A stretch of 64,000 nucleotides of DNA from Pseudomonas paraglycinae. GTDB lineage: Bacteria; Pseudomonadota; Gammaproteobacteria; Pseudomonadales; Pseudomonadaceae. The translations under genes were made by a program, and so were the position numbers. Under the pieces are notes generated by a model that saw nothing but the letters and a program-made list of their open reading frames with translations, was not told where the DNA came from and did not search any database. Shown here in pieces: positions 8,693-17,151 of the stretch (position 1 is the stretch's first letter; each line of letters opens with the position of its first letter). The stretch spans positions 124,001 to 188,000 of the forward strand of contig NZ_BQHR01000001.1 of the NCBI RefSeq assembly GCF_021601625.1, given 5' to 3'.

Positions 8693-10019
8693 TTTCTGGC
8701 GACTCTGGTAACTCGGGAGATTCCGGCTGTTCCGGCACTGACGGGAGTGGCACCATGGCGTCACTCGCGACTTCTGGCGGGTATTCGAGCCAGTGCAGGC
8801 TGTTTCTGTCGGAGTACCTGAAGTTGATGGCGGTTTCCGTTCGGTTGTCCCGCCAGAGATCGTAGTTACTCTGCAGTTGATACAGCGCCATCATCTTGTG
8901 TTTCGTCACGTTGGCGGCGACCGCCACGATGTCCGGCGTGGTCCATCCGATGCTCGAGGTTTCGGTGTGGGTGAAGGCTTCGCCCAGCCTTGCCGAGAAC
9001 CTTATAGACCGTTCAACCGTTGAGTCGCTCGCTGGCCAAACCCCCGGAATCTGTATTGCACTGATGCGGTTGAAAAGCCGCAGATCGCGGCGGCTCAGAA
9101 CACGAGGCAACGTCCAGTGAAACAGGCTGCTCTTGTCAGTCGTGTTATGGCTGGAGCCGATGAGCACATACCGGTCAGTCCTTTGCAGGTAATAGTAGGG
9201 CGATTGGCGGAATCTCTTCAGTGATGGCTGACCGTGGTCTTCCACCGCAAACCAGGGCAGCCTGGCAGTGTGGGTCGGTTGCGAGGGCTCGAGCGGTTCC
9301 GGCGCTTCGAATCCTGACAGTTCCGGAAGTTCAGGCGCTGGATTGCTCTGTACCGTAATCTGCATTCGCAATGAATAGGCTTCGGCTTCATTCTCGGGGC
9401 TGTCAGGGTTGCCGGAAGCGATGAACGTGCCTGCTGTGAAGTTGATCGCACCTGCATCGGCAACCGGAGGCGCGATGCTCCAGGCGCTGAAATACTGGCG
9501 GGAACGATCTCCCCGATCATTCCAGATCAACTCGGCGACACTGGCCTCAATTACCAGATCTTCGCGCACGCAACGTACCGAGCTCAGTAAAGGCTTTTCG
9601 TGGTTGATGGAGCACACCGTTCCCAGTGCCACATACCCCTCAGGCGCGATCGGCCGCCATAGCGTCCCCCCCGCCGGCGTCGAGGTTGCATCGCTCCAGA
9701 TTTCTTCGAAATCATCCGGTGGACTGAGTGCATTTGTTTGCGCGGTTTCGCCGTTTGCGGCTGGGCCTTCGCGGACAACGGCCACGATCTTGCTGCCATT
9801 GATATTGCCGTTGCCGGAGATGGCGACGTCCCCGAGGGGGTAAAAGCCAGGCAGCGAGTCGGGGGATGGCACCGGACGCCAGAGCGCGCAGGGTGTCGAG
9901 CCCGAGCCATTGCAGTTCCAGATCCGCTGGAATTCGGTGGTGAAGTTGATCAGCAGGTTATCGACCTGGATCGAATCCATTGGCCTGTCGGCCGTGGTTT
10001 CACTGTTTTCGCTGTTCAT
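8673..10019 (-). CDS. Vps62-related protein with a beta-rich C-terminal module
   Basis: A 448-residue protein without signal peptide or membrane segment. Two similar blocks near the N-terminus, FQRIWNCNGSGS..LWRPVP..PLGDV and FEEIWSDATS..LWRPIAPEGYVALG, fit the Vps62 (DUF946) pattern known from fungal, plant and some bacterial proteins. A Pro/Glu linker follows (~residues 205-230). The C-terminal half has Ser/Thr-rich alternating segments (RSIRFSARLGEAFTHTETS, then WTTPDIVAVAANVTKHKMMALYQLQ) that look beta-stranded and resemble aerolysin-type folds by eye only. The tail is repetitive (PESPELPESPE). The ATG at 10019 is chosen because AGGA lies six bases before it; the ATG at 10025 directly touches that AGGA. 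Function unknown. Confidence 0.65.
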   Translation of the reverse strand: MNSENSETTADRPMDSIQVDNLLINFTTEFQRIWNCNGSGSTPCALWRPVPSPDSLPGFYPLGDVAISGNGNINGSKIVAVVREGPAANGETAQTNALSPPDDFEEIWSDATSTPAGGTLWRPIAPEGYVALGTVCSINHEKPLLSSVRCVREDLVIEASVAELIWNDRGDRSRQYFSAWSIAPPVADAGAINFTAGTFIASGNPDSPENEAEAYSLRMQITVQSNPAPELPELSGFEAPEPLEPSQPTHTARLPWFAVEDHGQPSLKRFRQSPYYYLQRTDRYVLIGSSHNTTDKSSLFHWTLPRVLSRRDLRLFNRISAIQIPGVWPASDSTVERSIRFSARLGEAFTHTETSSIGWTTPDIVAVAANVTKHKMMALYQLQSNYDLWRDNRTETAINFRYSDRNSLHWLEYPPEVASDAMVPLPSVPEQPESPELPESPETTDTAP

Positions 10020-10130
10020 GGTCATTCCTGATAGTGAAAGGCGACTCGTGGTCGCGACCTGTTGCAGGTCTCAATATCCGGAATTGGCCAAGGGGACGGG
10101 CGGTAACTATTTATCGGGTATGGCGGGGTG

Positions 10131-10913
10131 CTACCGGTAAATGCCGTTGTGGCCGTGAGCGGCTGTAGCGCGATTGCTGCGCACACTGATCATCTGCTTG
10201 ATGTCGATCCACTCGATGCCCTGAGCCTTCAATTTGGGTAGTTCGCGCTCCAGCACCGCCAGTGTCTGCGGATAAGGGTGGCCGATCATCACGGCCGAAC
10301 CCTGTTTGTGCGCCAGACTGATCGCTGTCTGCAATTGAGTCAGGATCGCCGCTTCTGTGCGCTCGTCATCGAGAAACACATCCCGCGAAACACTCGCCAG
10401 ATCAATCTTCTGTGCCTGTTGCGCAGCGACGGTCTGGGCGCTGGTGCGGCTGTCGACGAAGAACTTGTGGCGACGCTGCAACTCGCCCATCAACCACGCC
10501 ATGGCCACCGGCTGCGCAGTCATGCGGCTGCCCATGTGGTTGTTGATGCCAGCGGTGTAGGGGACCATTCTGAACGCGGCGTTCAGGCGTTTTTCGAGTT
10601 CTTCGATGGGCAGTTCGGGATGCCAGGCGAACGGGCCGGTGGCCGGATCCATCGGCATGTGCAGGATCACGACCTTGCCGGCGCGATGGGCTTCGCGGGC
10701 GAATTCGGTGGCGTGCGGGGTGTCGGGCATGATCGCTGTGGTCACCGGCCCGGGGAGGGCCAGCACGCGACGATCCCGGGGCAGGTTCTGCCCCAGGTCG
10801 TCGATGATCAGCGTCAGGTAGGCTTTTTGAGGTGTGGGTCTGGCAGGTTCTGCGTGAGCAGCACCCGCCAGGCAGCACAGCAGGACAAAGACGAAACGCA
10901 AAGACATCCTCAA
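10131..10913 (-). CDS. Divergent polysaccharide deacetylase family protein (YibQ-like)
   Basis: A 260-residue exported protein with a Sec signal peptide (about residues 1-21, ...GAAHAEPARP). The NodB-related fold is visible in LIIDDLGQN, VILHMPMDP, INNHMGSRMT and FFVDSRTSAQT, as in the YibQ family, whose substrate is not established. Its start overlaps the ctpA stop by four bases (10910-10913), so it ends the envC-ctpA-yibQ transcription unit. The neighbours suggest a role in peptidoglycan or envelope maintenance. Confidence 0.85.
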   Translation of the reverse strand: MRMSLRFVFVLLCCLAGAAHAEPARPTPQKAYLTLIIDDLGQNLPRDRRVLALPGPVTTAIMPDTPHATEFAREAHRAGKVVILHMPMDPATGPFAWHPELPIEELEKRLNAAFRMVPYTAGINNHMGSRMTAQPVAMAWLMGELQRRHKFFVDSRTSAQTVAAQQAQKIDLASVSRDVFLDDERTEAAILTQLQTAISLAHKQGSAVMIGHPYPQTLAVLERELPKLKAQGIEWIDIKQMISVRSNRATAAHGHNGIYR

Positions 10914-12229
10914 CGGCCGGACGTGATGCTCAGGCCTTTGAGCAGGCTCAGGGCCTGGGCCAGCTGGTAATCGTCATCCTGCGGCATCGCCTTGGCCTTG
11001 CCGCCGGAACCGGTCGGTTTGTCCGCGCCGCCGTTGCCGTTGCCCAGGTGACCTTGCAGGTCGGCTTCCTTGAAGTAGTCGCCGTCCGCTTCGTTGGTGA
11101 TCTTGGCCTTGCGTACTTCGATGTCCGGAACAATGCCCTGGGCCTGGATCGAGCGGCCGTTCGGCGTGAAGTACAGCGCAGTGGTGATCTTCAGCGCGCG
11201 GTCGTTGTTCAGCGGCAGCACGGTCTGCACCGAGCCCTTGCCGAAACTGGTGGTGCCCATGACCACGGCGCGTTTCTGGTCCTGCAGGGCGCCGGCGACG
11301 ATTTCCGAGGCCGAGGCACTGCCACCGTTGATCAGCACGACCATCGGCACCGCTTCGCTTTCGTCCTTGCCGGTGGCGGAGAAGCGCAGTTCGGAATTGG
11401 CGATCCGGCCCTTGGTGTAGACGATCAGGCCTTTGGTGATGAAGTGGTCGACCACTTCGACCGCTGCCTGCAACACGCCGCCCGGGTTGTTGCGCAGGTC
11501 AAGGATGATGCCGTTGAGCTTCTTGCCGTTGTCCTTGCGCAGCTTGGCCAGGGCTTTGGAGACCTCTTCGCCGGTCTTGACCTGGAACTGGGTGATGCGG
11601 ATCAGGCCGTAGCCCGATTCCAGCAGTTGCGCCTTGACGCTCTTCACCTGGATCACGGCGCGAGCCAGGGTTACATCGAACGGCGTACCGCCGTCGCGGA
11701 CCAGGGTCAGGGTGATCTTCTGGCCGATCTTGCCGCGCATCTTGTCCACGGCTTCGGTCATGGTCTGGCCGCGGGTCGGCGCGCCGTTGATCTTGACGAT
11801 GAAGTCGCCGGCCTGGATGCCGGCCTTCGATGCTGGCGTATCGTCGATCGGCGACACGACCTTGATGAAGCCGTCTTCGGCGCCGACTTCGATGCCCAGG
11901 CCGCCGAACTCGCCGCTGGTGCTTTCCTGCAACTCGGCAAAGTCTTCAGGGCCGAGGTAGGCGGAGTGCGGATCGAGGTTGCTGAGCATGCCCTTGATCG
12001 CGTTTTCCAGCAGGGTCTTGTCGTCCACCGGCTCGACGTAGGCCGCCTTGATCCGGTCCATGACCTCGGCAAAGGTGCGCAGCTCTTCCAGCGGCAACGG
12101 CGCCTTGCTGGTGGCGGCAGTGCCTGCCGGAGCGACAGCCGGGGCCGGTTGAGCGGCAAACGCCAGAGGCGCGCCGATCACCAGGGCGATCGTCAGGGCC
12201 AGCGAGGTAAGGCGGGACAAATGCAGCAT
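10910..12229 (-). CDS. ctpA: C-terminal processing peptidase CtpA (S41 family, periplasmic)
   Basis: A 439-residue serine protease with a signal peptide (about 1-26), a PDZ domain around residues 95-180 (GGLGIEVG, ASKAGIQAGDFIVKING) and a catalytic domain with the Ser/Lys dyad: Ser306 in GSASASE and Lys331 in SFGKGSVQ. In P. aeruginosa the protein at this locus, CtpA, degrades peptidoglycan cross-link endopeptidases with a lipoprotein partner. Here it lies between an EnvC-like amidase activator and a YibQ-like deacetylase, which fits control of cell-wall hydrolysis. The C-terminal ~55 residues include a Gly/Lys-rich, probably disordered stretch. Confidence 0.93.
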   Translation of the reverse strand: MLHLSRLTSLALTIALVIGAPLAFAAQPAPAVAPAGTAATSKAPLPLEELRTFAEVMDRIKAAYVEPVDDKTLLENAIKGMLSNLDPHSAYLGPEDFAELQESTSGEFGGLGIEVGAEDGFIKVVSPIDDTPASKAGIQAGDFIVKINGAPTRGQTMTEAVDKMRGKIGQKITLTLVRDGGTPFDVTLARAVIQVKSVKAQLLESGYGLIRITQFQVKTGEEVSKALAKLRKDNGKKLNGIILDLRNNPGGVLQAAVEVVDHFITKGLIVYTKGRIANSELRFSATGKDESEAVPMVVLINGGSASASEIVAGALQDQKRAVVMGTTSFGKGSVQTVLPLNNDRALKITTALYFTPNGRSIQAQGIVPDIEVRKAKITNEADGDYFKEADLQGHLGNGNGGADKPTGSGGKAKAMPQDDDYQLAQALSLLKGLSITSGR

Positions 12230-12260
12230 GTCGAACGAACTCCTGAATTAGGCGGCGCGC

Positions 12261-13565
12261 TTATCCTTGCGCGCGGCACCATTGCGCCGGATCACTCGGG
12301 TGACCCTGCTGACGAATTGCGAAATACAGCGCTGGTGTGTCCTGACCGCCACTATTACCCACAGTGGAAATGGACTCACCGGCTTTTACCACGTCACCCG
12401 CCGACTTGAGCAGCGTCTGGTTGTGACCGTAAAGACTCAGAAAACCGTTGCCGTGATCAAGGATCACCAGCAGCCCGGCACCGCGCAGCCAGTCGGCAAA
12501 CACCACGCGCCCGCCGTGTACGGCGTGCACCTGGCTGCCGGCGGAGGCGCTGATCATCACGCCGTCCCACTTGGTGCGGGCATCGTCGCCACGGGTTTCA
12601 CCGAAGCGTGCCAGCAGTCGACCATCAACCGGCCATGGAAGTTTTCCCCGACTTGACGCAAAAGGGCCACCGAAGGTCTCGCCGCTGCTGGAAACCAGCG
12701 CGCCAGGTGTGGGTCTGGCTTGTTTTCGCGGGGCGTCGCTGGTGTCCGAGTCCGCATCGGCGCGGGCCTGGGCCTCACGCAAGCGCTTTTTTTCGGCTTC
12801 CTGCTGGGCGATGAGCGCTTTCTGCCGCGCTTCTTCTGCCTCACGAGCCTGGCGGGCCAGGGTTTCTTCAATGGTTTTAAGGACTTTAGACAGGTCTGCC
12901 TGATCCTGCTCGCGGGCGGCCAGTTTCTGGTCCCGGGCTTTCACGTCGTCATTGAGTTTGGCAAGGGCCTGCTGGCGCTCCTTGCGGACCTTGTCGAGCG
13001 CTTCGCGCTGAGTGTCGAGATCGCTTTGCTGCGCCAGCAACTGCGCCTGCTGCACGCCGATGTCTTTTTCGACGTTGGCCAGTTGGCGCAGGGTTTCGTT
13101 GAAGCTTTTAAGCTGCTCCAGGCGAGCCTGGCTCAGGTAGTCGTAATAGGTGAGGGTGCGGGCGAATTTCTCGGGATTCTGCTGGTTGAGCAGCAGCTTG
13201 AGGTATTCCTGGCGACCGTTCTGGTAGGCGGCGCGGGCCTGGATGGCGATCAGTCGCTGCTGTTCAGTGCGCGCGCTCTGGAGTTTTTTTTTCTCCGCAT
13301 CGAGCCGCTGCAGCTCGGACTCGCTCTTCTTCAGCTCTTTCTGCAGGGCTTCGACCTGTTTCTCGAGCTTGCCCATCTCGGTTTCGGTGCCCTTGAGCTC
13401 CTTTTGCACGCCGGATTTTTCTTCCTGGAGCTTGCCCAGCAGTTTTTTCAGCTCGGCGATGTCCTGGCGCGTGGCGTCCAGTTGCTGTTGGGTTTGCGCG
13501 CGCTCATCCGCGAAGGCCGGTTGGAGCAGGCATGTCAGAGCGAGGGCGATCAGGACGCGAAGCAT
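12261..13565 (-). CDS. envC: EnvC-like murein hydrolase activator (degenerate M23 domain)
   Basis: A 434-residue exported protein. After the signal peptide (about 1-19, ...PAFADERAQ) there is a very long coiled coil (~20-260, Glu/Lys/Gln-rich), then a Pro/Ser linker and a C-terminal M23 (LytM) domain. The LytM domain lacks a full zinc site: the first His of HxxxD is replaced (TKWDGV), while YGH remains. This is as expected for EnvC, which activates division amidases rather than cutting itself. The ATG at 13565 is taken instead of a GTG at 13580. CtpA follows 31 bases after it. Confidence 0.88.
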   Translation of the reverse strand: MLRVLIALALTCLLQPAFADERAQTQQQLDATRQDIAELKKLLGKLQEEKSGVQKELKGTETEMGKLEKQVEALQKELKKSESELQRLDAEKKKLQSARTEQQRLIAIQARAAYQNGRQEYLKLLLNQQNPEKFARTLTYYDYLSQARLEQLKSFNETLRQLANVEKDIGVQQAQLLAQQSDLDTQREALDKVRKERQQALAKLNDDVKARDQKLAAREQDQADLSKVLKTIEETLARQAREAEEARQKALIAQQEAEKKRLREAQARADADSDTSDAPRKQARPTPGALVSSSGETFGGPFASSRGKLPWPVDGRLLARFGETRGDDARTKWDGVMISASAGSQVHAVHGGRVVFADWLRGAGLLVILDHGNGFLSLYGHNQTLLKSAGDVVKAGESISTVGNSGGQDTPALYFAIRQQGHPSDPAQWCRAQG

Positions 13566-13617
13566 AGAGGCGGGCGGCACCAGGGTAAGGGACGGCCTAG
13601 TATGCCCGCCCGACGCG

Positions 13618-13656
13618 GCAAAAAAAACGCCTCAAAGCCAACTGCTTTGAGGCGTT
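13618..13656 (-). terminator. Rho-independent terminator of gpmI
   Basis: On the minus strand AACGCCTCAAAGC pairs with GCTTTGAGGCGTT around a five-base loop and is followed by a run of T. It separates gpmI from the envC-ctpA unit, so the latter probably has its own promoter in the short gap upstream of envC. Confidence 0.85.
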
Positions 13657-13701
13657 CGTCATAAAAAGCCGTTTCAGGCTGATTACAGGGCGTTTTTGAT
13701 A

Positions 13702-15228
13702 TCAGACCAGAATCGAAGTGCCAGTCATTTCCGCCGGTTTTTCCAGACCCAGCAGTTTCAGCATGGTCGGCGCCACGTCCGCCAGCACGCCGCCTTCGCG
13801 GACTTTCAGGTCACGCTTGCCGACATAGATGAACGGCACCGGCTCGGTGGTGTGCGCGGTGTGCGCTTGCCCGGTGGATTCGTCGGCCATCTGCTCGACG
13901 TTGCCGTGGTCGGCGGTGATCAGCGCTTCGCCGCCGACTTTTTCCAGTGCTTCGACGATGCGACCCACGCAGGTGTCCAGGCACTCCACGGCTTTCACCG
14001 CGGCTTCGAACACGCCGCTATGGCCGACCATGTCGCCGTTGGCGTAGTTGACCACGATCACGTCGTAGCGCTGGTTCTCGATGGCCTCGACGATGCGGTC
14101 GGTGACTTCCGGCGCGCTCATTTCCGGCTGCAAGTCATAGGTGGCGACTTTCGGCGACGGGATCAGGATGCGCTCTTCGCCCGGGAACGGCTCTTCACGA
14201 CCGCCGGAGAAGAAGAAGGTCACGTGGGCGTATTTCTCGGTTTCGGCGATGCGCAGCTGGGTCTTGCCGTTTTTCGCCAGATAGTCGCCGAGCACGTTTT
14301 CCAGGCTGCCCGGGGCAAAGGCGGCGGGGGCCGGGATGCTGGCGGCATATTGGGTCAGGCCCACGTACTGCACTTGCGGCTGGCGCGCGCGCTCGAATTC
14401 CTTGAAACCGTCTTCGACAAACACGCGGCTCAGCTCGCGGGCGCGGTCGGCGCGGAAGTTCATGAACACCACGGCGTCGCCGTCTTCGACCTTCACCGGC
14501 TCACCGATGCTGGTGGCTTTGACGAATTCGTCGCTCTCGCCACGGGCGTAAGCGGCTTCCAGACCTTCCTGGGCGGTGGCAGCGTTGAATTCGCCATTGC
14601 CATCAACGATCAGGTTGTATGCCTGGGACACGCGATCCCAACGGTTGTCGCGATCCATGGCGTAGTAGCGGCCGATCAGGCTGGCGATGCGGCCCTTGCC
14701 GAGCGCCTGGAAGGTCGCGTCGAGCAGTTCGATCGACGAAGCGGCGCTTTTCGGCGGGGTGTCACGGCCATCGAGGAAGGCGTGCAGGTAGATTTTTTCG
14801 GCGCCGCGCTTGAAGGCCAGTTCGGCCATCGCGATCAGGTGATCCTGATGGCTGTGAACGCCGCCATCCGAGAGCAGGCCCATGAAATGCACGGCCTTGC
14901 CGGCGGCCACGGCCTTGTCCACGGCGGCGCAGATGGTCGGGTTCTCGAAGAACTCACCGTCGCGGATCGCTTTGGTCACACGCGTGAAGTCCTGATACAC
15001 CACGCGCCCGGCGCCCAGGTTCATGTGGCCGACTTCGGAGTTGCCCATCTGGCCGTCCGGCAGACCGACGTCCATGCCGCTGCCCGAGATCAAGCCGTTC
15101 GGCACGGTGGCCCACAGGCGATCCAGCACAGGCTTTTTGGCCGCATAGACGGCGTTGGATTCGGGGCTGTCGCTGTGACCGAAGCCGTCGAGAATCATCA
15201 GGACCAAAGGTTTAGGCGTGGTAGTCAT
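13702..15228 (-). CDS. gpmI: 2,3-bisphosphoglycerate-independent phosphoglycerate mutase
   Basis: The cofactor-independent, manganese-requiring glycolytic mutase (508 residues from the ATG at 15228) of the alkaline phosphatase superfamily. Metal-binding and catalytic segments are clear: LMILDGFGH at the start, [17 protein letters not shown] with the phosphorylated serine, [11 protein letters not shown], and [13 protein letters not shown] with HTTEPVPF at the end. A GTG at 15237 is an alternative start. It is divergent from the yibN-grxC-secB unit, as in other gammaproteobacteria. Confidence 0.97.
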   Translation of the reverse strand: MTTTPKPLVLMILDGFGHSDSPESNAVYAAKKPVLDRLWATVPNGLISGSGMDVGLPDGQMGNSEVGHMNLGAGRVVYQDFTRVTKAIRDGEFFENPTICAAVDKAVAAGKAVHFMGLLSDGGVHSHQDHLIAMAELAFKRGAEKIYLHAFLDGRDTPPKSAASSIELLDATFQALGKGRIASLIGRYYAMDRDNRWDRVSQAYNLIVDGNGEFNAATAQEGLEAAYARGESDEFVKATSIGEPVKVEDGDAVVFMNFRADRARELSRVFVEDGFKEFERARQPQVQYVGLTQYAASIPAPAAFAPGSLENVLGDYLAKNGKTQLRIAETEKYAHVTFFFSGGREEPFPGEERILIPSPKVATYDLQPEMSAPEVTDRIVEAIENQRYDVIVVNYANGDMVGHSGVFEAAVKAVECLDTCVGRIVEALEKVGGEALITADHGNVEQMADESTGQAHTAHTTEPVPFIYVGKRDLKVREGGVLADVAPTMLKLLGLEKPAEMTGTSILV

Positions 15229-15341
15229 GGAATCCACTCGTGGCTAATAAGAAGAGGGCGATGGAAAAGGGAGTTGGAGTTTAAAGCGAAGTTCCGGCGG
15301 CGTCACCGCCGGACGGGGTTTGGCCGACCATAGTGGCTGTG

Positions 15342-15347
15342 TATACT
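15342..15347 (+). promoter_or_regulatory. Candidate -10 of the yibN-grxC-secB promoter
   Basis: TATACT at 34 bases before the yibN-like start, with TTGGCC 16 bases upstream as a possible -35. Called only from consensus and position in the gap between divergent genes. Confidence 0.45.
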
Positions 15348-15380
15348 GGCCGACATTTTAACGCCCTGGAACCTCCTTCG

Positions 15381-15794
15381 ATGGTTGCTCACCTGATTGA
15401 ATTTGCCACTAACCACTACATTCTTGTCGGTATCTTCGTCGTACTGCTGGCTTTGCTGCTGGCGCATACGGTGCAGGGCGGCGGTAAAAGCCTGAGCACG
15501 GGCGAGCTGACCGCACTGGTCAACAAGGAAGCCGGCGTGGTGGTGGACATCCGTCCGAGCAAGGACTACGCCGCCGGTCACATCGTTGGCGCGGTGAACA
15601 TTCCCCAGGACAAACTGGCTGCCCGCATTGGCGAGCTGGAAAAACACAAGGCCAAGACCATCATTCTGGTCGACGCCCTGGGCCAGACCGCCGGCACCCA
15701 CGCCCGCGAACTGATGAAGGCCGGCTTCACCGCCGCCAAGCTGTCCGGCGGGATTTCCAGCTGGAAAGGCGACAACCTGCCGTTGGTGAAGTGA
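15381..15794 (+). CDS. yibN: Membrane-anchored rhodanese-like protein without catalytic cysteine (YibN-like)
   Basis: A 137-residue protein with one N-terminal transmembrane helix (about residues 13-31) and a rhodanese fold (VVVDIRPSKDYAAGHIVGAVNIP ... GGISSWKGDNLPLVK). The position where active rhodaneses carry the sulphur-accepting Cys reads ILVDALGQTAG, and the protein contains no Cys at all, so it cannot work by the usual persulfide chemistry. The order yibN-grxC-secB is conserved with E. coli. The stop is two bases before the grxC start. It may act as a membrane scaffold or in protein insertion, but that is inference. Confidence 0.88.
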   Translation: MVAHLIEFATNHYILVGIFVVLLALLLAHTVQGGGKSLSTGELTALVNKEAGVVVDIRPSKDYAAGHIVGAVNIPQDKLAARIGELEKHKAKTIILVDALGQTAGTHARELMKAGFTAAKLSGGISSWKGDNLPLVK

Positions 15795-15795
15795 C

Positions 15796-16050
15796 ATGAG
15801 CGACGTCATCGTCTACTCCAGCGATTACTGCCCTTACTGCTCGCGCGCCAAGTACCTGCTCGCGAACAAAGGCGTGGCCTTCGAAGAGATCAAGGTCGAT
15901 GGCAAGCCGCAGGTGCGCGCCGCCATGGCCCAGAAGGCCGGACGCACGTCCGTGCCGCAGATCTGGATCGGCGACACCCATGTCGGCGGATGTGATGATT
16001 TGTATGCCCTGGAGCGCGCCGGCAAGCTCGACGCGCTGCTCAAGGCCTGA
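15796..16050 (+). CDS. grxC: Glutaredoxin 3
   Basis: An 84-residue dithiol glutaredoxin that uses glutathione to reduce protein disulfides and mixed disulfides. The active site CPYC is at residues 12-15, the cis-proline motif TSVPQIWI follows, and GGCDD is the glutathione-binding segment. Length is standard. It is coupled to the rhodanese-like gene upstream and precedes secB by 53 bases. Confidence 0.97.
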   Translation: MSDVIVYSSDYCPYCSRAKYLLANKGVAFEEIKVDGKPQVRAAMAQKAGRTSVPQIWIGDTHVGGCDDLYALERAGKLDALLKA

Positions 16051-16103
16051 CCTGCTGCACACGTAAAGAACCCTAAAAGACCCAAGATCAGAAAGGATCT
16101 GAG

Positions 16104-16589
16104 ATGACTGACCAACAGAACACTGCAGCCAGCGAAGAAGAAACCGCACCGCAATTCTCCTTGCAGCGCATCTACGTACGCGACCTGTCCTTCGAAGCCC
16201 CGAAAAGCCCGGCGATCTTCCGCCAGCAGTGGGATCCGGCGGTCGCTCTGGATCTGAACACCCGCCAGAAAGCCCTGGAAGGTGATTTCTACGAAGTCGT
16301 GCTGACCCTGTCCGTGACCGTGAAAAACGGTGAAGAAGTTGCCTTCATCGCTGAAGTGCAGCAGGCTGGCATCTTCCTGATCAAGAACCTGGACGCGGGT
16401 TCGATGAGCCACACCCTGGGTGCGTTCTGCCCGAACATCCTGTTCCCGTACGCTCGCGAAACCCTGGACAGCCTGGTGACCCGCGGTTCGTTCCCGGCCC
16501 TGATGCTGGCCCCGGTGAACTTCGACGCCCTGTACGCGCAAGAGCTGCAGCGCATGCAGGAATCCGGCGAAACCCCGACTGTTCAGTAA
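16104..16589 (+). CDS. secB: Protein-export chaperone SecB
   Basis: A 161-residue acidic tetrameric chaperone that keeps preproteins unfolded and passes them to SecA. The core segments [42 protein letters not shown] and [11 protein letters not shown] are diagnostic. AAGGATCTGAG provides the ribosome binding site just before 16104. It is the last gene of the yibN-grxC-secB unit and is followed by a clear terminator. Confidence 0.98.
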   Translation: MTDQQNTAASEEETAPQFSLQRIYVRDLSFEAPKSPAIFRQQWDPAVALDLNTRQKALEGDFYEVVLTLSVTVKNGEEVAFIAEVQQAGIFLIKNLDAGSMSHTLGAFCPNILFPYARETLDSLVTRGSFPALMLAPVNFDALYAQELQRMQESGETPTVQ

Positions 16590-16606
16590 GCGGTCGATGC
16601 AACAAC

Positions 16607-16636
16607 GAAAAAAGCGCCGTTACAGGCGCTTTTTTC
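16607..16636 (+). terminator. Rho-independent terminator of secB
   Basis: AAAAAAGCGCC and GGCGCTTTTTT form a hairpin with a short GTTACA loop, ending in a T-run. Confidence 0.9.
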
Positions 16637-16641
16637 TTGGC

Positions 16642-16674
16642 TGATCGTTCCCACGCAGAGCGTGGGAACGATCA
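16642..16674. repeat. Short perfect palindrome, copy B of the TGATCGTTCCCACGC family
   Basis: TGATCGTTCCCACGC and its exact inverse are separated by only three bases. This is the minimal form, equal to the two ends of the ~110-base copies joined together. It lies between the convergent secB and trmL genes, so it could also help termination. Confidence 0.85.
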
Positions 16675-16695
16675 GCGGTGTCTTCTTGGGCGGTG

Positions 16696-17151
16696 TTATT
16701 TGAAGTCGTTCTGCCGCCACGCTTCGTACACGGCCACTGCCACGGTGTTGGACAGGTTCAGGCTGCGGCAGCCTTCGCGCATCGGCAGGCGCAGGCGCTG
16801 TTCGCCGGGCAGGGCGTCGAGCACTTCCGGCGGCAGGCCACGGCTTTCCGGGCCGAAGATGAACGCATCGCCCGGGACGAACGCGGCATCGTGAAACGGC
16901 CGCGAACCCTTGGTGGTGAAGGCGAACAGCCGTGGATGACCGAGGCTTTCCAGGCAGCTGGCGAGGTCGGCATGGCGCTGCAAAGTGGCATACTCGTGGT
17001 AGTCGAGACCGGCGCGGCGCAGGCGCTTGTCGTCCATCTCGAAGCCCAGCGGTTCGATCAAATGCAGGTGGCAGCCGCTGTTGGCGCACAGCCTGATAAC
17101 GTTGCCGGTGTTCGGCGGAATTTCCGGTTGAAAAAGGATGACGTGAAACAT
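16696..17151 (-). CDS. trmL: tRNA (cytidine(34)-2'-O)-methyltransferase TrmL
   Basis: A 151-residue SPOUT-class methyltransferase that uses SAM to 2'-O-methylate the wobble base of leucine tRNAs. FQPEIPPNTGNVIRLCANSG, LIEPLGFEMDDKRLRRAGLDY, FGPESRGLP and the knot motif RSLNLSNTVAVAVYE are all present. The start at 17151 is preferred to in-frame upstream codons because the family begins MFHVILF and GGAG lies upstream. Its start codon overlaps, on the opposite strand, the start of the next gene (CATG at 17149-17152). Confidence 0.95.
   Translation of the reverse strand: MFHVILFQPEIPPNTGNVIRLCANSGCHLHLIEPLGFEMDDKRLRRAGLDYHEYATLQRHADLASCLESLGHPRLFAFTTKGSRPFHDAAFVPGDAFIFGPESRGLPPEVLDALPGEQRLRLPMREGCRSLNLSNTVAVAVYEAWRQNDFK

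Noticed and set aside
12261-13565. Active M23 endopeptidase
   Set aside because: The first zinc-binding His is missing, so it is called an EnvC-like activator instead.
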